Of a DNA stretch of 60,000 bases, positions 48,558-60,000 are shown one piece after another (the stretch's first letter is position 1; each line of letters opens with the position of its first letter). Position numbers and translations under genes: made by a program. The notes under the pieces are model-generated. The model was not told the DNA's origin. It was given only the letters and a program-made list of their open reading frames with translations, and searched no databases. Source of the stretch: Adiantum capillus-veneris. Its lineage: Eukaryota > Streptophyta > Polypodiopsida > Polypodiales > Pteridaceae. Location: assembly GCA_014529385.2 (NCBI GenBank), contig CM043971.1, positions 29,221,709 through 29,281,708 on the forward strand, in the 5' to 3' direction.

Positions 48558-50117
48558 TGACTGACAATAACCAAGAGAGTAAAATGAACATTGATAGCTT
48601 TGATTTTGCACATGAAGGTGCTAATGATGATGCCCCCATGTTTGTTAATTATCTTGTTACTAGGTTGCATCAAGCTATGGGCAACCCTGCTTTGGAAGCC
48701 GAAGTTACCCAACAACTTTGTGATTATGGGATTTTCCTTCTTCTCCAAGAGGAGAGAGAGCTTAGGAGGCCTCTTGATGAGACTCCCAAAAGAAGACTCT
48801 CTCCCATAAGAGAGGAGGAATCCAAAGAATGAGAAAGAAGAGAATCTCTAAGTTCCTTTGAAGATGTGGCTCCACAAAGATGGCGGTCTAGACGGTCGCC
48901 AAATCCTCCCAAGAGGAAACAGTCAACCCAAAGTCCTTCTCCTCGTCACTCCAAAAGGGAAGAGAGAAAACAAAGGAAGAAAAAGGCAAGAAAGAGGTCA
49001 CCTTCTTCTTCACCTTCCTCTTCTTCCGATGAAAGCAATAGCTATTCTCCTAAAGAATACAAGAGGAGAGGACATTGCAAATCTTACCCTGCATGGCAAA
49101 AGTCCCAAAAGCTCAAGAAGTTCAAAGAGGGAGGAAAGAGTATCTCTTCTCTCACCTATGATGGCACCTTCGGTGCTATCGACAAATATTGACCTTCATC
49201 CAGCAATTTGATGTGGCCTTTGGAGACGAGGGCTTCACGGAGTCCTCCAAGCTACACCATGTAGCTATGCACTTCCAAAAAATCTTCTCGTCAATGGTGG
49301 GCTAGCCTTCGTGGCAACGGCGAAGCCCCAAAGACATGGAAAACTCTACGAGTTTCCATCATGAAGCAATTCCTTGCAAGCGATGCAAAGGACAAAGTGC
49401 TTACCGAATGGAGAAGCTTGAAGCTGCTCTCCAACAAGTCTATCCACAAATATGCAGACAATTTTTGGGATTTACATCTCAATGGTGGGCTAGTCTTCGT
49501 GGAAACGGCGAAGCCCCAAAGACATGGAAAAATCTATGAGTTTCCATCATGAAGCAATTTCTTGCAAGTGATGCAAAGAACAAAGTGCTTACCAAATGGC
49601 GGAGCTTGAAGCTGCTCTCCAGCAAGTCTATCCACAAATATGTAGACAAGTTTTGGGATTTATATCTCAAGGCTATTGTCTTTCAAAAGATAGACTTCAC
49701 CGAGCAAAAGCAACAATTTCATGCGGGATTACCTTAAGAAATGTCCGAGTATGTCAACTCTCAATGGCCTTGTTCTATCACCGAAGTAATCCACCACACT
49801 ATGGTTGCTTCGTGCATCAATTTCCAACAAGGGGCTAGAAGGAATGCCAAGCCCATGGAAAGCAAAGACAAAAGTGATGCAAAGGGGAAAGACAATGCCC
49901 AAAATTATTCCCAATGCAATTCCAACAACAACAACAATCGGTCCAAGGAGAAGGGATTTTACAAAGGTAAAAATAAACTCTCTCCTGAAGAGCTTGAAGC
50001 TTTTCGTAAGGACCACGAATGTTTTAAGTGTGGGGAGCAAGGACATGGCCCCAAGAGAAATGTCCGCAATGAGACTCCTAGAGCTTCCACGATTGAAGCT
50101 CCAAAAGAGGATGCTCA
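48558..50117 (+). pseudogene. Gag of gypsy element 2
   Basis: It starts at the ATG at 48558 (MTDNNQESKMN). After a stop at 48830 comes a basic Ser/Arg-rich linker. The capsid region then includes TYDGTFGAIDKY, a FVETAKPQRHGK frame and SIHKYADNFWDL, read through several frameshifts caused by a tandem duplication. The zinc knuckle CFKCGEQGHGPKRN has Asn in place of the last Cys. Gag is non-functional. Confidence 0.7.
49293..49668 (+). repeat. 188-bp tandem duplication in gag of gypsy element 2
   Basis: Two adjacent units beginning AATGGTGGGCTAG(C/T)CTTCGTGG, about 95% alike. The 188-base period is not divisible by three and shifts the frame. Confidence 0.85.
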
Positions 50118-50651
50118 TTGCAAAGGATCACCTCTCTCCTATGCTTGGAAAAATGTAAGGAGCATGATGCCTTCATCTTGTTTGACCCTGGCTCTACTCA
50201 CAACTTCATAACAATAGAGTTGGCCACTAAGTTGGGCATTCAAGCTTTCAAGATGGGAGATATTGTAACTTTCGATGGATATTTCAAGGGACAGCAAGCC
50301 TCTATTACTCCCTTGATTGGGAAGTTGAGGCTTCATGTCCAAAGCTACGTCGATAAAGAAGACTTTTTCATCCCTCCTCTCCAACATGAGGATGCTATCC
50401 TAGGGACACCATGGTTCAACCGCATGGCTACCAACATGAAGTTCCATGAAAGGAGAATCTACTTCACCTACAGGGAAAAGAGAATGTATATAGATGCTAG
50501 TGAGTTCGGTCGTACTATACCACTTGTAAATTCACCTGCTTTTGATAAGTCGATGAAAATCTCAGTTTTCTCCTACATGATTTTTGTTAAAGATTCTCTA
50601 AATGATGCTAATGTTTTAACAAATCAAAGTGTTAGGAATCAAGAAGAATGA
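50118..50651 (+). pseudogene. Protease of gypsy element 2
   Basis: AFILFDPGSTHNFI is the retropepsin active-site block with Pro where Ser or Thr is usual, and AILGTPWF is the C-terminal block. The frame ends at TGA at 50649 before RT. Confidence 0.75.
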
Positions 50652-50654
50652 GAT

Positions 50655-52424
50655 TTGTCTAAATTTCTAAATGGATTCCAAGATGTGTTCATCGATGATA
50701 TCCCTATGGACTTACCTCCAAAAAGAGGGGATGATGACCATCAAATTGAGCTCCTACCAGGAAGCTCACCACCTAACAAGACTCCTTATCGAGTTTCCCA
50801 AGCTCAACAAGAGGAGATCTTGAGGCAAGTACAAGAGTTGGTAGACAAAGGGATGGTGAGGCCTAGCTCCTCTCTCTTTTGTTCTCCAGTCCTTTTAGTG
50901 GAAAAGAAAGATGGTACAAATCGCATGTGTGTGGACTATCGAGCACTAAACCATATCACTATCAAAAATAGATTTCTTATACCGCAGGTAGAAGATCTGT
51001 TTGATAAGCTACAAGGTTCCACCTACTTCAATAGGATTGACCTTATATCATCAAAAAAGGATAGTGAATGAAGATATCGTAAAGACCGCATTTCGTACAA
51101 CGTTTGGTCTTTATGAATATCTAGTCATGCCTTTTGGCTTGACTAATGCAGCGGCTACATTCAATCATCTGATGGAGAAAACCTTTAGACCCTACCGCAA
51201 ATTCATTGGAGTGTTCTTTGATGATATCATCATCTACTCCAAGTCCTTGGAGGAGCACAAGAAACATCTCCAGGTAATCTTTCAAGCTTTGAGGGAGAAC
51301 AAGCTTTTTATCAATCAAAAGAAGACTGAATTTTTCCTTCAAGAGATTCAATACTTAGGTCACATCATCTCTCAAGATGGTATCTGTATGGATCCATCAA
51401 AGTTGGAGGTAATAAAAGCATGGACTAATCCAGGGAATCTACATGAGCTAATTTATTGGTATGTGTGCATACTATGGACGCTTCATAGCCAAATTCTCTC
51501 AAATAGCGGGACCATTGCATGACTTAACAAAGAAGAATGTTAAGTACTCATGGACTGCTAAAGAGCAAAATGCTTTTGACATGCTCAAAGAGAAGCTTAC
51601 CTCCCAACCAGTCCTTATGCTTCCGGATCTCTCAAAGCCATTTGAGGTCCAATGTGATGCTTGTGGTGATTGCCTTCGAGCAGTTTTGCTTCAAGAAGGG
51701 CATGCATAGCATATGAAATCCGAAGGCTCAATGCCGATGAACGGGTCTTGGGCATATACAAAAAAGAGATTTTAGCTTTTCTACATGTCCTAGACACATG
51801 GAAGCACTATTTATTGGGGACTTCATTTATTTTGCGAACAGACCACCAAAGTCTCAAGTATTTCAAACAAATGAGGTGGGAAATTTTTATTTTGCAATTT
51901 TATTTTCATATTGCTCACATTGCCGGTAAGCACCACCAAGTGGCCAATGCACTTTCACGTACAACCAAGAGTTAATGCAATGTCTATAGCAACTCACAAT
52001 GGTCTATTTTCTATGGTCGATGAGTATGCTATTGACCCCGACTTTAGAGACATAATGTGAGCCCTTGCTTTAGGGAAGAAAGAGGAACCATTCAACTTGC
52101 AGGATGGTTATCTTCTCCATGGCAATAGGCTATGTGTTACCCACTCCCTTCGTGAAAAAGTCATGTATGAATCCCATGCTTCTCCCTATGCGGTAGACAT
52201 ACAAGAGTATGTTTCAAAATGTGTGATATGCCAAAAGACCAAGTATGATAGAGGGAAGCAACCTGGATTACTCCAGCCATTGCCAATCCCTAATTCACCA
52301 TGGGAGAGTACATCCATGGATTTTATCTTTGGATTACTCAAGTCTATCCATGGGAATACGAGAATATGGACAATAGTCGACAGTTTTAGCAAGCAAGCAC
52401 ACTTTATTCTTGTCAAAAAGACTC
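50655..52424 (+). pseudogene. RT-RNase H-integrase of gypsy element 2, first copy (truncated)
   Basis: RT blocks: SPVLLVEKKDGTNRMCVDY, PFGLTNAAATFNHLM, GVFFDDIIIYSKSL (FxDD active site) and YLGHIISQDG; a small deletion after FNRIDL shifts the frame. RNase H: QCDACGDCLRAVLLQ, RTDHQSLKYF. Integrase: KCVICQKTKYDRGKQ and SMDFIFGLLKSIHGN, ending abruptly at KQAHFILVKKT where copia sequence begins. Confidence 0.85.
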
Positions 52425-52852
52425 TGTTGGAATTAGGGTTGCAAGAAAACACACACAACTTGGAGAAGATGAAGGAAGATCAAGGCACACAATGGAGAGT
52501 GTATTACTTAGTGTGAAATGAAAAGATAATTTAGCCCTAGAGTGATGGGCGTATATGCAATGCACGGGGGAAAAAACCCTCCTAGTGAGGGAAAAAGAGC
52601 CTCAGTGGTCCTAAGTGTGTTCACACACATCACTACCACATGTATACGGTAACAAATCCCCCCTTGAGTGATGCAGTGAATGAGAGCTAGCACATAGAGT
52701 AAAGGGAAGTGCCATGCCCTGAGGACATGATCAGTCCACAAAGGGGAGTAAGCCCAAAGCTTTGCGGAAAGCTTCAAACTTCTCAGGAGACACTGCCTTT
52801 TTGAAAATATTTGCAAGGTTGTCCTATGTTGGCACATAAGCCAAGTACATAC
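52425..52852 (-). mobile_element. Copia 3' end: pol C-terminus, polypurine tract and LTR
   Basis: On the minus strand the pol C-terminus (52845-52731) reads DNLANIFKKAVSPEKFEAF, the usual 'DQLADILTKAL...KF..FR' ending of copia RNase H. Next come a polypurine tract (52655-52665) and a 230-bp LTR (52425-52654, TGTTACC...CCAACA on its strand). The outer LTR edge is identical over about 33 bases to the copia LTR stub at 58776. Confidence 0.8.
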
Positions 52853-55406
52853 CGCATGTGTGTGGACTATCGCACACTAAACCATATCACTATCAAAAAC
52901 AGATTTCCCGTACATCGGGTAGAAGATCTGTTTTGATAAGCTACAAGGCTCTACCTACTTCACTAGGATTGACCTTAAAAGTGGCTACCATCAAATAAGG
53001 ATAGTGAATGAAGACATCCTAAAGACCGCGTTTCGTACAACGTCTGGACTTTATGAATATCTAATCATGCCGTTTGGCTTGACTAATGCACCAGCTACAT
53101 TTAATCTACCGATGGAGAAAATTCTTAGACCCTACCGCAAATTCACTCGAGTGTTATTTGATGATATCATCATCTACTCCAATTCCTTGGAGGAAAACAA
53201 GCAACATCTCCAAGTGATTTTTCAAGCATTAAGGGAGAATACGTTTTTTTCTCAATCAAAAGAAAAGAAATTTTTTCCTTCAAGAGATTCAATACTTAGG
53301 TCATGTTATGTCTTGAGATGGTATCTATATGGATCCATCAAAGTTGGAGGTAATAAAAGCATGGCCTAATCCAAGGAATCTACATGAGCTAAGAATCTTT
53401 ATGGGTATGTGTGCATACTATAGACGCTTCATAGCAAAATTCTCTCAAATAACAGGACCATTACATGACTTAACAAAGAAAAACGTTAAGTATTCATGGA
53501 CTGCTAAGGAGCAAAGTGCTTTTGACAAGATCAAAGAGAAGCTTACCTCCCAACCAGTCCTTATTCTTTCGGATCTCTCAAAGCCATTTGAGGTCCAATG
53601 TGATGCTTGTGGTGATTGCCTTGGAGCAATCTTGCTTCAAGAAGAGCATGCCATAGCCTATGAGAGTCGAAGGCTCAACACAGATGAACGGGTCTTAGGC
53701 ATTTATGAGAAAGAGTTGTTAGTTGTTCTACATGCCCTAGACACATGGAAGAACTATCCATTGGGGACTCCATTCATTTTACGAACAGACCATCAAAGTC
53801 TCAAGTACTTCATGACGCAAACAAAACTTTCCGACAAACAAATGAGGTGGGCAAATTTTCTTTCGCAATTTGATTTCCACATTGCTCACATTGCTGGTAA
53901 GCACAATCAAGTGGCTGATGCACTTTCACGACGACCAAAAGCTAATGTTGTCTCAATAGCAACTCACAATGATCTTTCTTCTATGATAGATAAGTATGCT
54001 ATTGACCCTAACTTTAAAGACATAATGTCAGCCCTTTCTTTGGGAAAGAAAGAGGAACCATTCACCTTGCAGGATGGTTATCTTCTCCATGGAAATAGAC
54101 TATGTGTTACCCACTCCCTTCGTGAGAAAGTCATGTATGAATCCCATGCTCCTCCCTATGCGGGGCATAGAGGCATTCAACCTACTCTTTGAGGAGTAGA
54201 GACGTACTTTTATTAGCCTACCATGAAAGTGGACATACAAGAGTATGTTTCAAAATGTGTGGTATGCCAAAAGATCAAGTATGATAGAGGGAAGCAATAG
54301 ATTACTCCAGCCATTTCCAATTCCTAATTCACCATGGGAGAGTATATCCATGGATTTTATCGTTGGATTACCCAAGTCTATCCATGGGAATACAAGAATA
54401 TGGACAATAGTCGATAGGTTTAGCAAGCAAGCACACTTTATCCCTGTCAAGAAGACTATTAAGGCACACCAAATGGCAACTCTCTTCATATCCCATATTT
54501 TCAAACACCATGGACTCCCAACATCCATCGTGTCAGATAGAGATCCTAGAATGACCAGTAATTTTTGGAAAGGTCTCTTCAAAAATCTAGGTACAAGATT
54601 GAATTTCTCTTCAGCCTATCACCCACAAACGGATGGCCAAAGTGGGATAGCCAATCTTACGATTCTTGATCTATTAAAGACCTATGTTATAGAAGTAGAT
54701 CAACGCTCACAATGGGAAAAATACTTACCTCTTGTAGAGTATGCGTATAATAATACTATCCATACTTCTAAAGCGCCTTTTGAAATCATAGAGGGAAGAC
54801 CTAAAACATGGGAAGATCTTCGCTGTCGATGAGTATAGCCGTGACCTGCAAGCATCTTTTCAAAAGATTAAAGAGGCTATATCCGTCTCCCAACTAAGGC
54901 AAAAAGCTGTTGCGGACAAGCACAGAAGGGCCTTAACGTTCAAAGAAAATGATTGGGTCTTACTTAAGTTTCCTAAGGCTCGATTGAGGCAAACGACGGG
55001 CAAAAATCCTACGGGCCATCAAAAGTATTATGCTAAACTAGCAAAAAGATATTATGGTCCTTTTCAAATTTTGAATCCAATCAATGAGGTGGCTTATCCA
55101 CTCAAGTTGCCTAACCATTGGCTCATACACAATGCTTTTCATGTGAGCCTATTCAAGCCCTACAAATGAGAGCCTCCAAATGAACCAATTATTGAAGACC
55201 CTCCCGAAATCGAAGATCAAGAAGAGGTACTACAACCCGAAGCTATCCTTCGGCATGAAGACAAGGTACTACGACATGGTAAGATTATCCGACGGTATCT
55301 TATTAAGTTCAAAAATTATCCTTTTGAAGATGCTAGATGGATGCAAGGAATCCAACTTAAGGATAGTATGAACCTTGTCAATGCTTACAATGCTACATTA
55401 GAGTAA
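52853..55406 (+). pseudogene. RT-RNase H-integrase-chromodomain of gypsy element 2, second copy
   Basis: It restarts inside RT (RMCVDYRTLNHITIKN). RT, RNase H (QCDACGDCLGAILLQEEHA; RTDHQSLKYFMTQTK; VADALSRRPK) and integrase then run to 55406. Integrase has YVSKCVVCQKIKYDRG, SMDFIVGLPKSIHGN, IVSDRDPRMTSNFW and YHPQTDGQSGIAN, where the catalytic Glu is lost. The C-terminus ends in a chromodomain-like LRHGKIIRRYLIKFKNYP, which places the element with chromoviruses. A few stops occur, for example TGA at about 55167. It is about 90% alike with the first copy, so the two come from different element copies. Confidence 0.85.
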
Positions 55407-55764
55407 GCAAATGTACATGTTTCTTTTAAATGATCAATGTTTTTATCTTATAAGACTAATTCTCTCTTTATTGTGCACAAATTTAAGTAGTATGCATACT
55501 AAGAATCATGTTTGGGATGACGACGTCTCTCAAACACCATGTAGAATTTGTCACTCTACTTGGGAGGATGAAATGGACTAAAGAGTAGACATGCTTGCGG
55601 CAGCTATGTCTCCCAAGCACCAAATGGATTATTCATCCATCTTGGAATGATGTCCTAGGGTAAACAAGCGATACTCTACCCGCTAAGACAAATTGACTAA
55701 TGACTATGGCTTTATCTCTTTTACTTCATAGTCGAGGACGACTATGATTTCAAGAGAGAGGTAA
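55407..55764 (+). other. 3' untranslated region and polypurine tract of gypsy element 2
   Basis: No ORF. CAAGAGAGAGG just before the LTR serves as the polypurine tract. Confidence 0.6.
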
Positions 55765-57391
55765 TGTCATGAAATTTAATATCTAACCAACCCAAATGAT
55801 TTTCTCATATTAAATTGATCCATTAATATAGGATAATAAACGAGAACAAGGGTTAGAATATAGACATGTGCTATCTCAACACGGGGCCAATGGTAAAGGG
55901 GCCCAAATGAGAGATGGTATGTCAAAGAGCAAGGTTAAATAGTGGACCTTAAAAGACCTTAGGGTTGGCTTCATTAAAGACCTCCAATGGTTAGTGTTAA
56001 AAGTCCTTTGACCTTAGGCAATCTAGGGTTGAGCTTGAGGTGGGAAGCCGACCTAAACTTGCCTTTGACCTTAGGCAAGCTAGGGTTGAATGAGCTTGAT
56101 GTGGGAACCCAACCTAAACTTGCCTTTGATCTTAGGCAAGCTAGGGCTGAGCTTGAGGTCGGAACTCCACCTAAAGTGCTTTTCATGCTTGATGACTAAG
56201 GTACTTGAGGTACTTGGCATACTTAATGAGGGAAGGTGCTTGAGAAGCTTCCCATGCATGGGGGGTAAGGTGCTTGAGTCAAAAAGAGACCCTACAAACT
56301 TAATGAGGAAGGTGCTTGAGAAGCTTTCTATGCATAAAAGTCCCAAAGTTAGGGAAATCTTTGACCTAACCTTCCACTCACCCAAAGGGCACATGGGACA
56401 TATGTCAGACTCTCCCTAAGCTTAACCACATGGTGTGCTTGAATGTTATTGGATGGGCTAAAGAGGGGTCCAATGAGCTTCTAGTTCCATCCAATAAATA
56501 TCTAGATAGTTTCAAGCTCTCTCTCTCTCTAAGGGGTAAGGATGACACTTGTCAAAAGACTATCCATGTACTTGACTGCATGCTGCATGTGATTGGCTAG
56601 GGGGAGAGGGGTCCAATGAGCTTGAAGCATGTGGAAAAGCCACACTCGCCCCAAGCAAGCAAGGGCAGTGCTAGGGGGATATACACCACACACACACACT
56701 CATTTTGTGGATAATTCTCACTTGGTGAAAGTTGAGGAACTCCACCTCCTTCTCCAAGCTTGTGAGAAGTGAGAGCCTACACCAACACTTTTGGCTATGG
56801 AATGCAAATCCAACCAAGATCCATGCTTCAATGCTTAAGCTTGCCATCTTCTCCATCTTCATTACTATGCTATTATGTATTCTAGCAAGAAGAGTAATGA
56901 TAAGTGAGAAACTATTTCTTTCTCCTATGGAATGTTTCTTCTTCCTCTTCCCTATCCTCATTCCCCGCTAGCTCTCTCCACCTTCGAAGGTGTTTGAGGC
57001 CTTGGGACTGAGGCTTAGGATAGTTAATGCTTTCTACAAAGTTTATGTTATGCTTGTGATGCATGAAGCTTTCCATCTTCATTGCATCACCTAGGTCACA
57101 AGGAACACAAAGATTGTATTGTACCAAGTCTCTCTTGATGGGAGAAACTATAATACAAATGCCTATTGGAGGGAGGACCGGCTTCGTATGAATCCGGTCC
57201 TCAACTATTGTCATGTTCTCTAAACTCTCTCTCTTGCAAAATTATTGTTAATGCCAAGTTAACTAAGTACCATGTTTATGTTGCTACCATCAATTAAGTT
57301 CACCCGCTATGCTCACAAAGTAATCACAAAAGTGGTTCATCTAATTTCCTAATTCCGCTACTCTCAAAATTCATAGGCCATTTCCATTACA
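55765..57391 (+). mobile_element. LTR copy 2 of gypsy element 2
   Basis: It starts TGTCATGAAATTTAATATC and ends CCATTTCCATTACA, aligning with copies 1 and 3, without the MITE. It is followed directly by copia coding sequence rather than by host DNA. Confidence 0.85.
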
Positions 57392-58480
57392 TGTAGCAAC
57401 TGACATGCATGCATCATGGATGGCAAGATTATAGGTACACTCTACACTAAAAGCCCATTTTATATCAACATCAGCATCATAATCTCCTTTCATAGAGGAC
57501 TCAGCAATAACTGCATTTGTAGTGGAACCAGTCTCTTTCTTCTTGGCCTTCAACTTAGGACACTGCTTGATCAAGTGATCATTAGCTTTACAATAATGGC
57601 AACGCATTTTCTTTTTGCCCATATCATCAGAATTCCTATACAAATTGTTGCCATCAGAAGCATTCAAAACAGGTGATTTACCACTCAGAGAAGAACCAGG
57701 AGAAGTGGCTACATTGCTATTACCACCTTTTCTTTGAGCAGCAATAAAGGCATGTTCAATTGCACATTGTCTAGTCCCTTTTTTTTTCGAAAAGTTACTC
57801 TTGCAACAGCAATATGCACAATGCATCAAACTTGACAACTTTAGGATTTCCTTGGGTCATAAGTCTCCAAGTACTATCAAAATTCTGGTAACAATCTGGC
57901 AAGGCATCAAGAACAATCTGCACAAGGAAACTATCTGAAATGATCACCTGAAAAAATAAGTTTCTCATTGAAAGCCTTGACACTAGTGTCCATGTCATCT
58001 TCCTCATGCATAATCTTCGACTCTAGCTCTTTGCGACTTGCATAAAGACCAGCCAAAATATCCCAAGCTTGTTTTGCAAATTTCATTGAACAAATTTGAG
58101 GAGTAGTGGTGCGCTTCACAAACAATGCAATCAATGCATGAGCCTCCACATATTTTACATCTGAACAACAAGCCTGTTCTAACGTAGGCAAAACAACTCT
58201 ACAACCAGCAATCCTTGCAGCAAGACCTGCAACATCCTCAATATCGCCTACATCCTCAGAACCAGGACGTATATCAATGCCCTGCACACTATTCTAGACA
58301 CCCTTTGACACTAAGAACATGTTGCATCATGTAAGCCCACATAGGGTAATTGTACCCATCTAATCTGTTCTTAGCAACAACAATTTGAACAAATCTATGT
58401 TGTTGTCGGCCATGGCAAATGCCTGCACCTGATGTGAAAAGTGCATGAAAAGAGGAGAAATGAAGCAATAACAACACATG
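57392..58480 (-). pseudogene. Copia gag (truncated by LTR copy 2)
   Basis: The minus strand reads a copia Gag: KNRLDGYNYPMWAYMMQHVL (N-terminal 'LDG.NY..W' motif), FAKQAWDILAGLYAS, VLDALPDCYQNFDSTW, then a zinc knuckle CHYCKANDHLIKQC with all ligands (CX2CX4HX4C). The frame breaks at about 57795-57838, 57931 and 58289. Coding sequence runs up to the gypsy LTR edge at 57391 and stops there, so protease and pol are missing. Confidence 0.8.
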
Positions 58481-58761
58481 CTATATAGCACAAACCGTAG
58501 AAGATTGTAAGGGACCTATATTCAAAAAATGGCACTGACAAGAATTCTACACAAAATGACAAAATAGCATGCGCAATACTACCTATAGTGGATACGGAGG
58601 CCGAAATGATCGTGAATCAGAAATCTGAGCAGACTAAGCTCTCTGAGTTCCCCAAGAATATTTTTCGACCTACGAATGCTCACCAAAGCTCAGTGAAATC
58701 AAAGAAAGTGAGCAGGCGTGTGATGGAACTGTTGGCAACTAAGCCTGGGAGGACGCAACCT

Positions 58762-58773
58762 GCTCTGATACCA
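58762..58773 (-). promoter_or_regulatory. Primer-binding site of the copia element
   Basis: GCTCTGATACCA, the reverse complement of the initiator-Met tRNA primer site, two bases from the copia LTR edge. Confidence 0.9.
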
Positions 58774-58775
58774 AT

Positions 58776-58812
58776 TGTTGGAATTAGGGTTGCAAGAAAA
58801 CACACACATCTT
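58776..58812 (-). mobile_element. Copia 5' LTR stub
   Basis: The first 33 or so bases (TGTTGGAATTAGGGTTGC...) match the LTR at 52425; then gypsy LTR copy 3 begins at 58813. Confidence 0.85.
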
Positions 58813-60000
58813 TGTCATAAAATCTAATATCTAACTAACCCAAATGATTTTCTCATATTAAATTGATCACTTAATATGGGAGAATAAACGGGAACAAGTG
58901 TTAAGATATAGGTGTGTGCTTATAGATCTATCTCAACACGGGGCCAATGGTAAAGGGGCCCAAAAGGGAGATGGTCTATCAAAGAGCAAGGCTAACCAAT
59001 GGAGCATAAGACCTTAGGGTTAGCTTCATTGAAGACCTCCAATAAATGTATGTAAAAAGTCCTTTGACCTTAAGTAAGCTAGGGCTGAGCTTGAGGTGGG
59101 AACCCGGCCCAAGCTCGAGGTGCTTGTCGTGCTTGAGGTGTTTGTCATGCTTGAGGTTCTTGATTAAGATGCTTGAGGTGCTTGACTGGCTCCATGCTTG
59201 AGGTGCTTGACTTGCTGCATGATTAAGGTACTTGAGGTGCCTTGAGAAGCTTGCCTGAGATGCTTGTGGGAACACCCCCTAGTTCAAGTGCTTTGTCATG
59301 CTTGATGAGTAAGGTGCTTGATCACCTAAAGTCAAAATCATTCCTACAAGAGGGGGGGCGAGCCCTTTTCCTAGGAGCTAGAGAGAGAACACCCACTCAC
59401 ACACACAAGGGAAGCCCCAACTTGAAGAGGCAGCAAGGACAACAGGCCCCTACCCATGTTACCTTCATGTGTTGCTTGAAGCATATTGGCTAAGCTTCAA
59501 AGGGGTCCAATGATAAATTACTTGAATTATCTAATTGATTTTTCATTTATCAAGTCCTCTCTCTCAAAGGGGAAAGGGGGACACTTGTCCCAAGGCTACC
59601 CATGTTGCTTGTAATGGCTCCTGCTTGTGATTGGCTAGGCCTGGAGGGGTCCAATGAGCTTCAAGCATGAGCTACAAGGGGGGGTCGACCCAAGCTAGCT
59701 AGGGCCTTGATTGAGGGGTATACTCACCCACACACACTCACAATCACTCTCATTGTGTGCTATGCAAAGTGCAAGAGCTCCCTCTCCAAGCAAGTAGAGG
59801 TTGAGAGCCTACAGCAACACTCTTGGCTATGGAGTGCAAATCCAACCAAGAGCCATGCTTCAATGCTTAAGCTTGCCATCTCCTTCTTCGTCATTACTAT
59901 GCTATTATGTATGCTAGCAACAAGAGTATGATAAGTGAGGAACTAATTCTTTCTCCTTCCTCTTCCTCTTCCCTACCCTCATTCCCTGCTAGCTCTCTCC
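58813..60000 (+). mobile_element. LTR copy 3 of gypsy element 2 (runs off the window)
   Basis: It starts TGTCATAAAATCTAATATC, has the GGTGCTTGAGGTGCTTGA short repeats at about 59100-59250, and matches LTR 1 and LTR 2 to the window end. Its right end is not visible. Confidence 0.85.

Overview
This window looks like nuclear DNA of a land plant with a large, repeat-rich genome. The evidence is GT-AG introns, plant-style Ty3/gypsy and Ty1/copia retrotransposons with tRNA-type primer sites, and very long (CT)n, (GA)n and (GT)n tracts. A seed-free plant such as a fern is a guess I cannot prove. Almost everything here is mobile DNA. The only host-like genes are two minus-strand models at 42.3-45.3 kb.

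The most interesting part is at 1-10.8 kb. Five genes lie together and most have clean introns: P1 (+, novel, ubiquitin-like C-terminus), a minus-strand protein joining a C48/Ulp1-type protease to an FCP1-type phosphatase-like domain, a histone H3-like protein with an ARTK tail, P2 (+, novel), and an 854-residue transposase-like protein. Decayed relatives of four of these genes (transposase, H3-like, P1, P2) recur at 28.7-37.1 kb, with two H3-like copies and two transposase copies. The repeated association suggests one large mobile-element family that carries its own histone H3 mimic. I read it as a probably undescribed element and have no name for it.

From 10.9 to about 28.6 kb lies a degenerate minus-strand Ty3/gypsy element. 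It has a 5' LTR and a primer site at 27.7 kb, an extra ORF before gag, then gag with two zinc knuckles, protease, RT, RNase H and integrase. A second retropepsin-like domain follows integrase, and a long coiled-coil ORF lies further downstream. A 24-bp palindrome is scattered through its non-coding spacers. Many in-frame stops are TAG.

From 37.3 to 42.3 kb there are gag fragments and AT-rich non-coding DNA. From 42.3 to 45.3 kb are the two host-like genes, with an exact 205-bp tandem duplication between them. From 46.2 kb to the end is a mosaic of plus-strand chromodomain gypsy sequence. It has three LTR copies, one carrying a MITE with a tRNA-like core. The RT-RNase H-integrase segment is present twice, and the two copies are separated by the 3' end of a copia element whose 5' end lies at 57.4-58.8 kb.

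All protein calls rest on reading motifs by eye. No database search or structure prediction was run.
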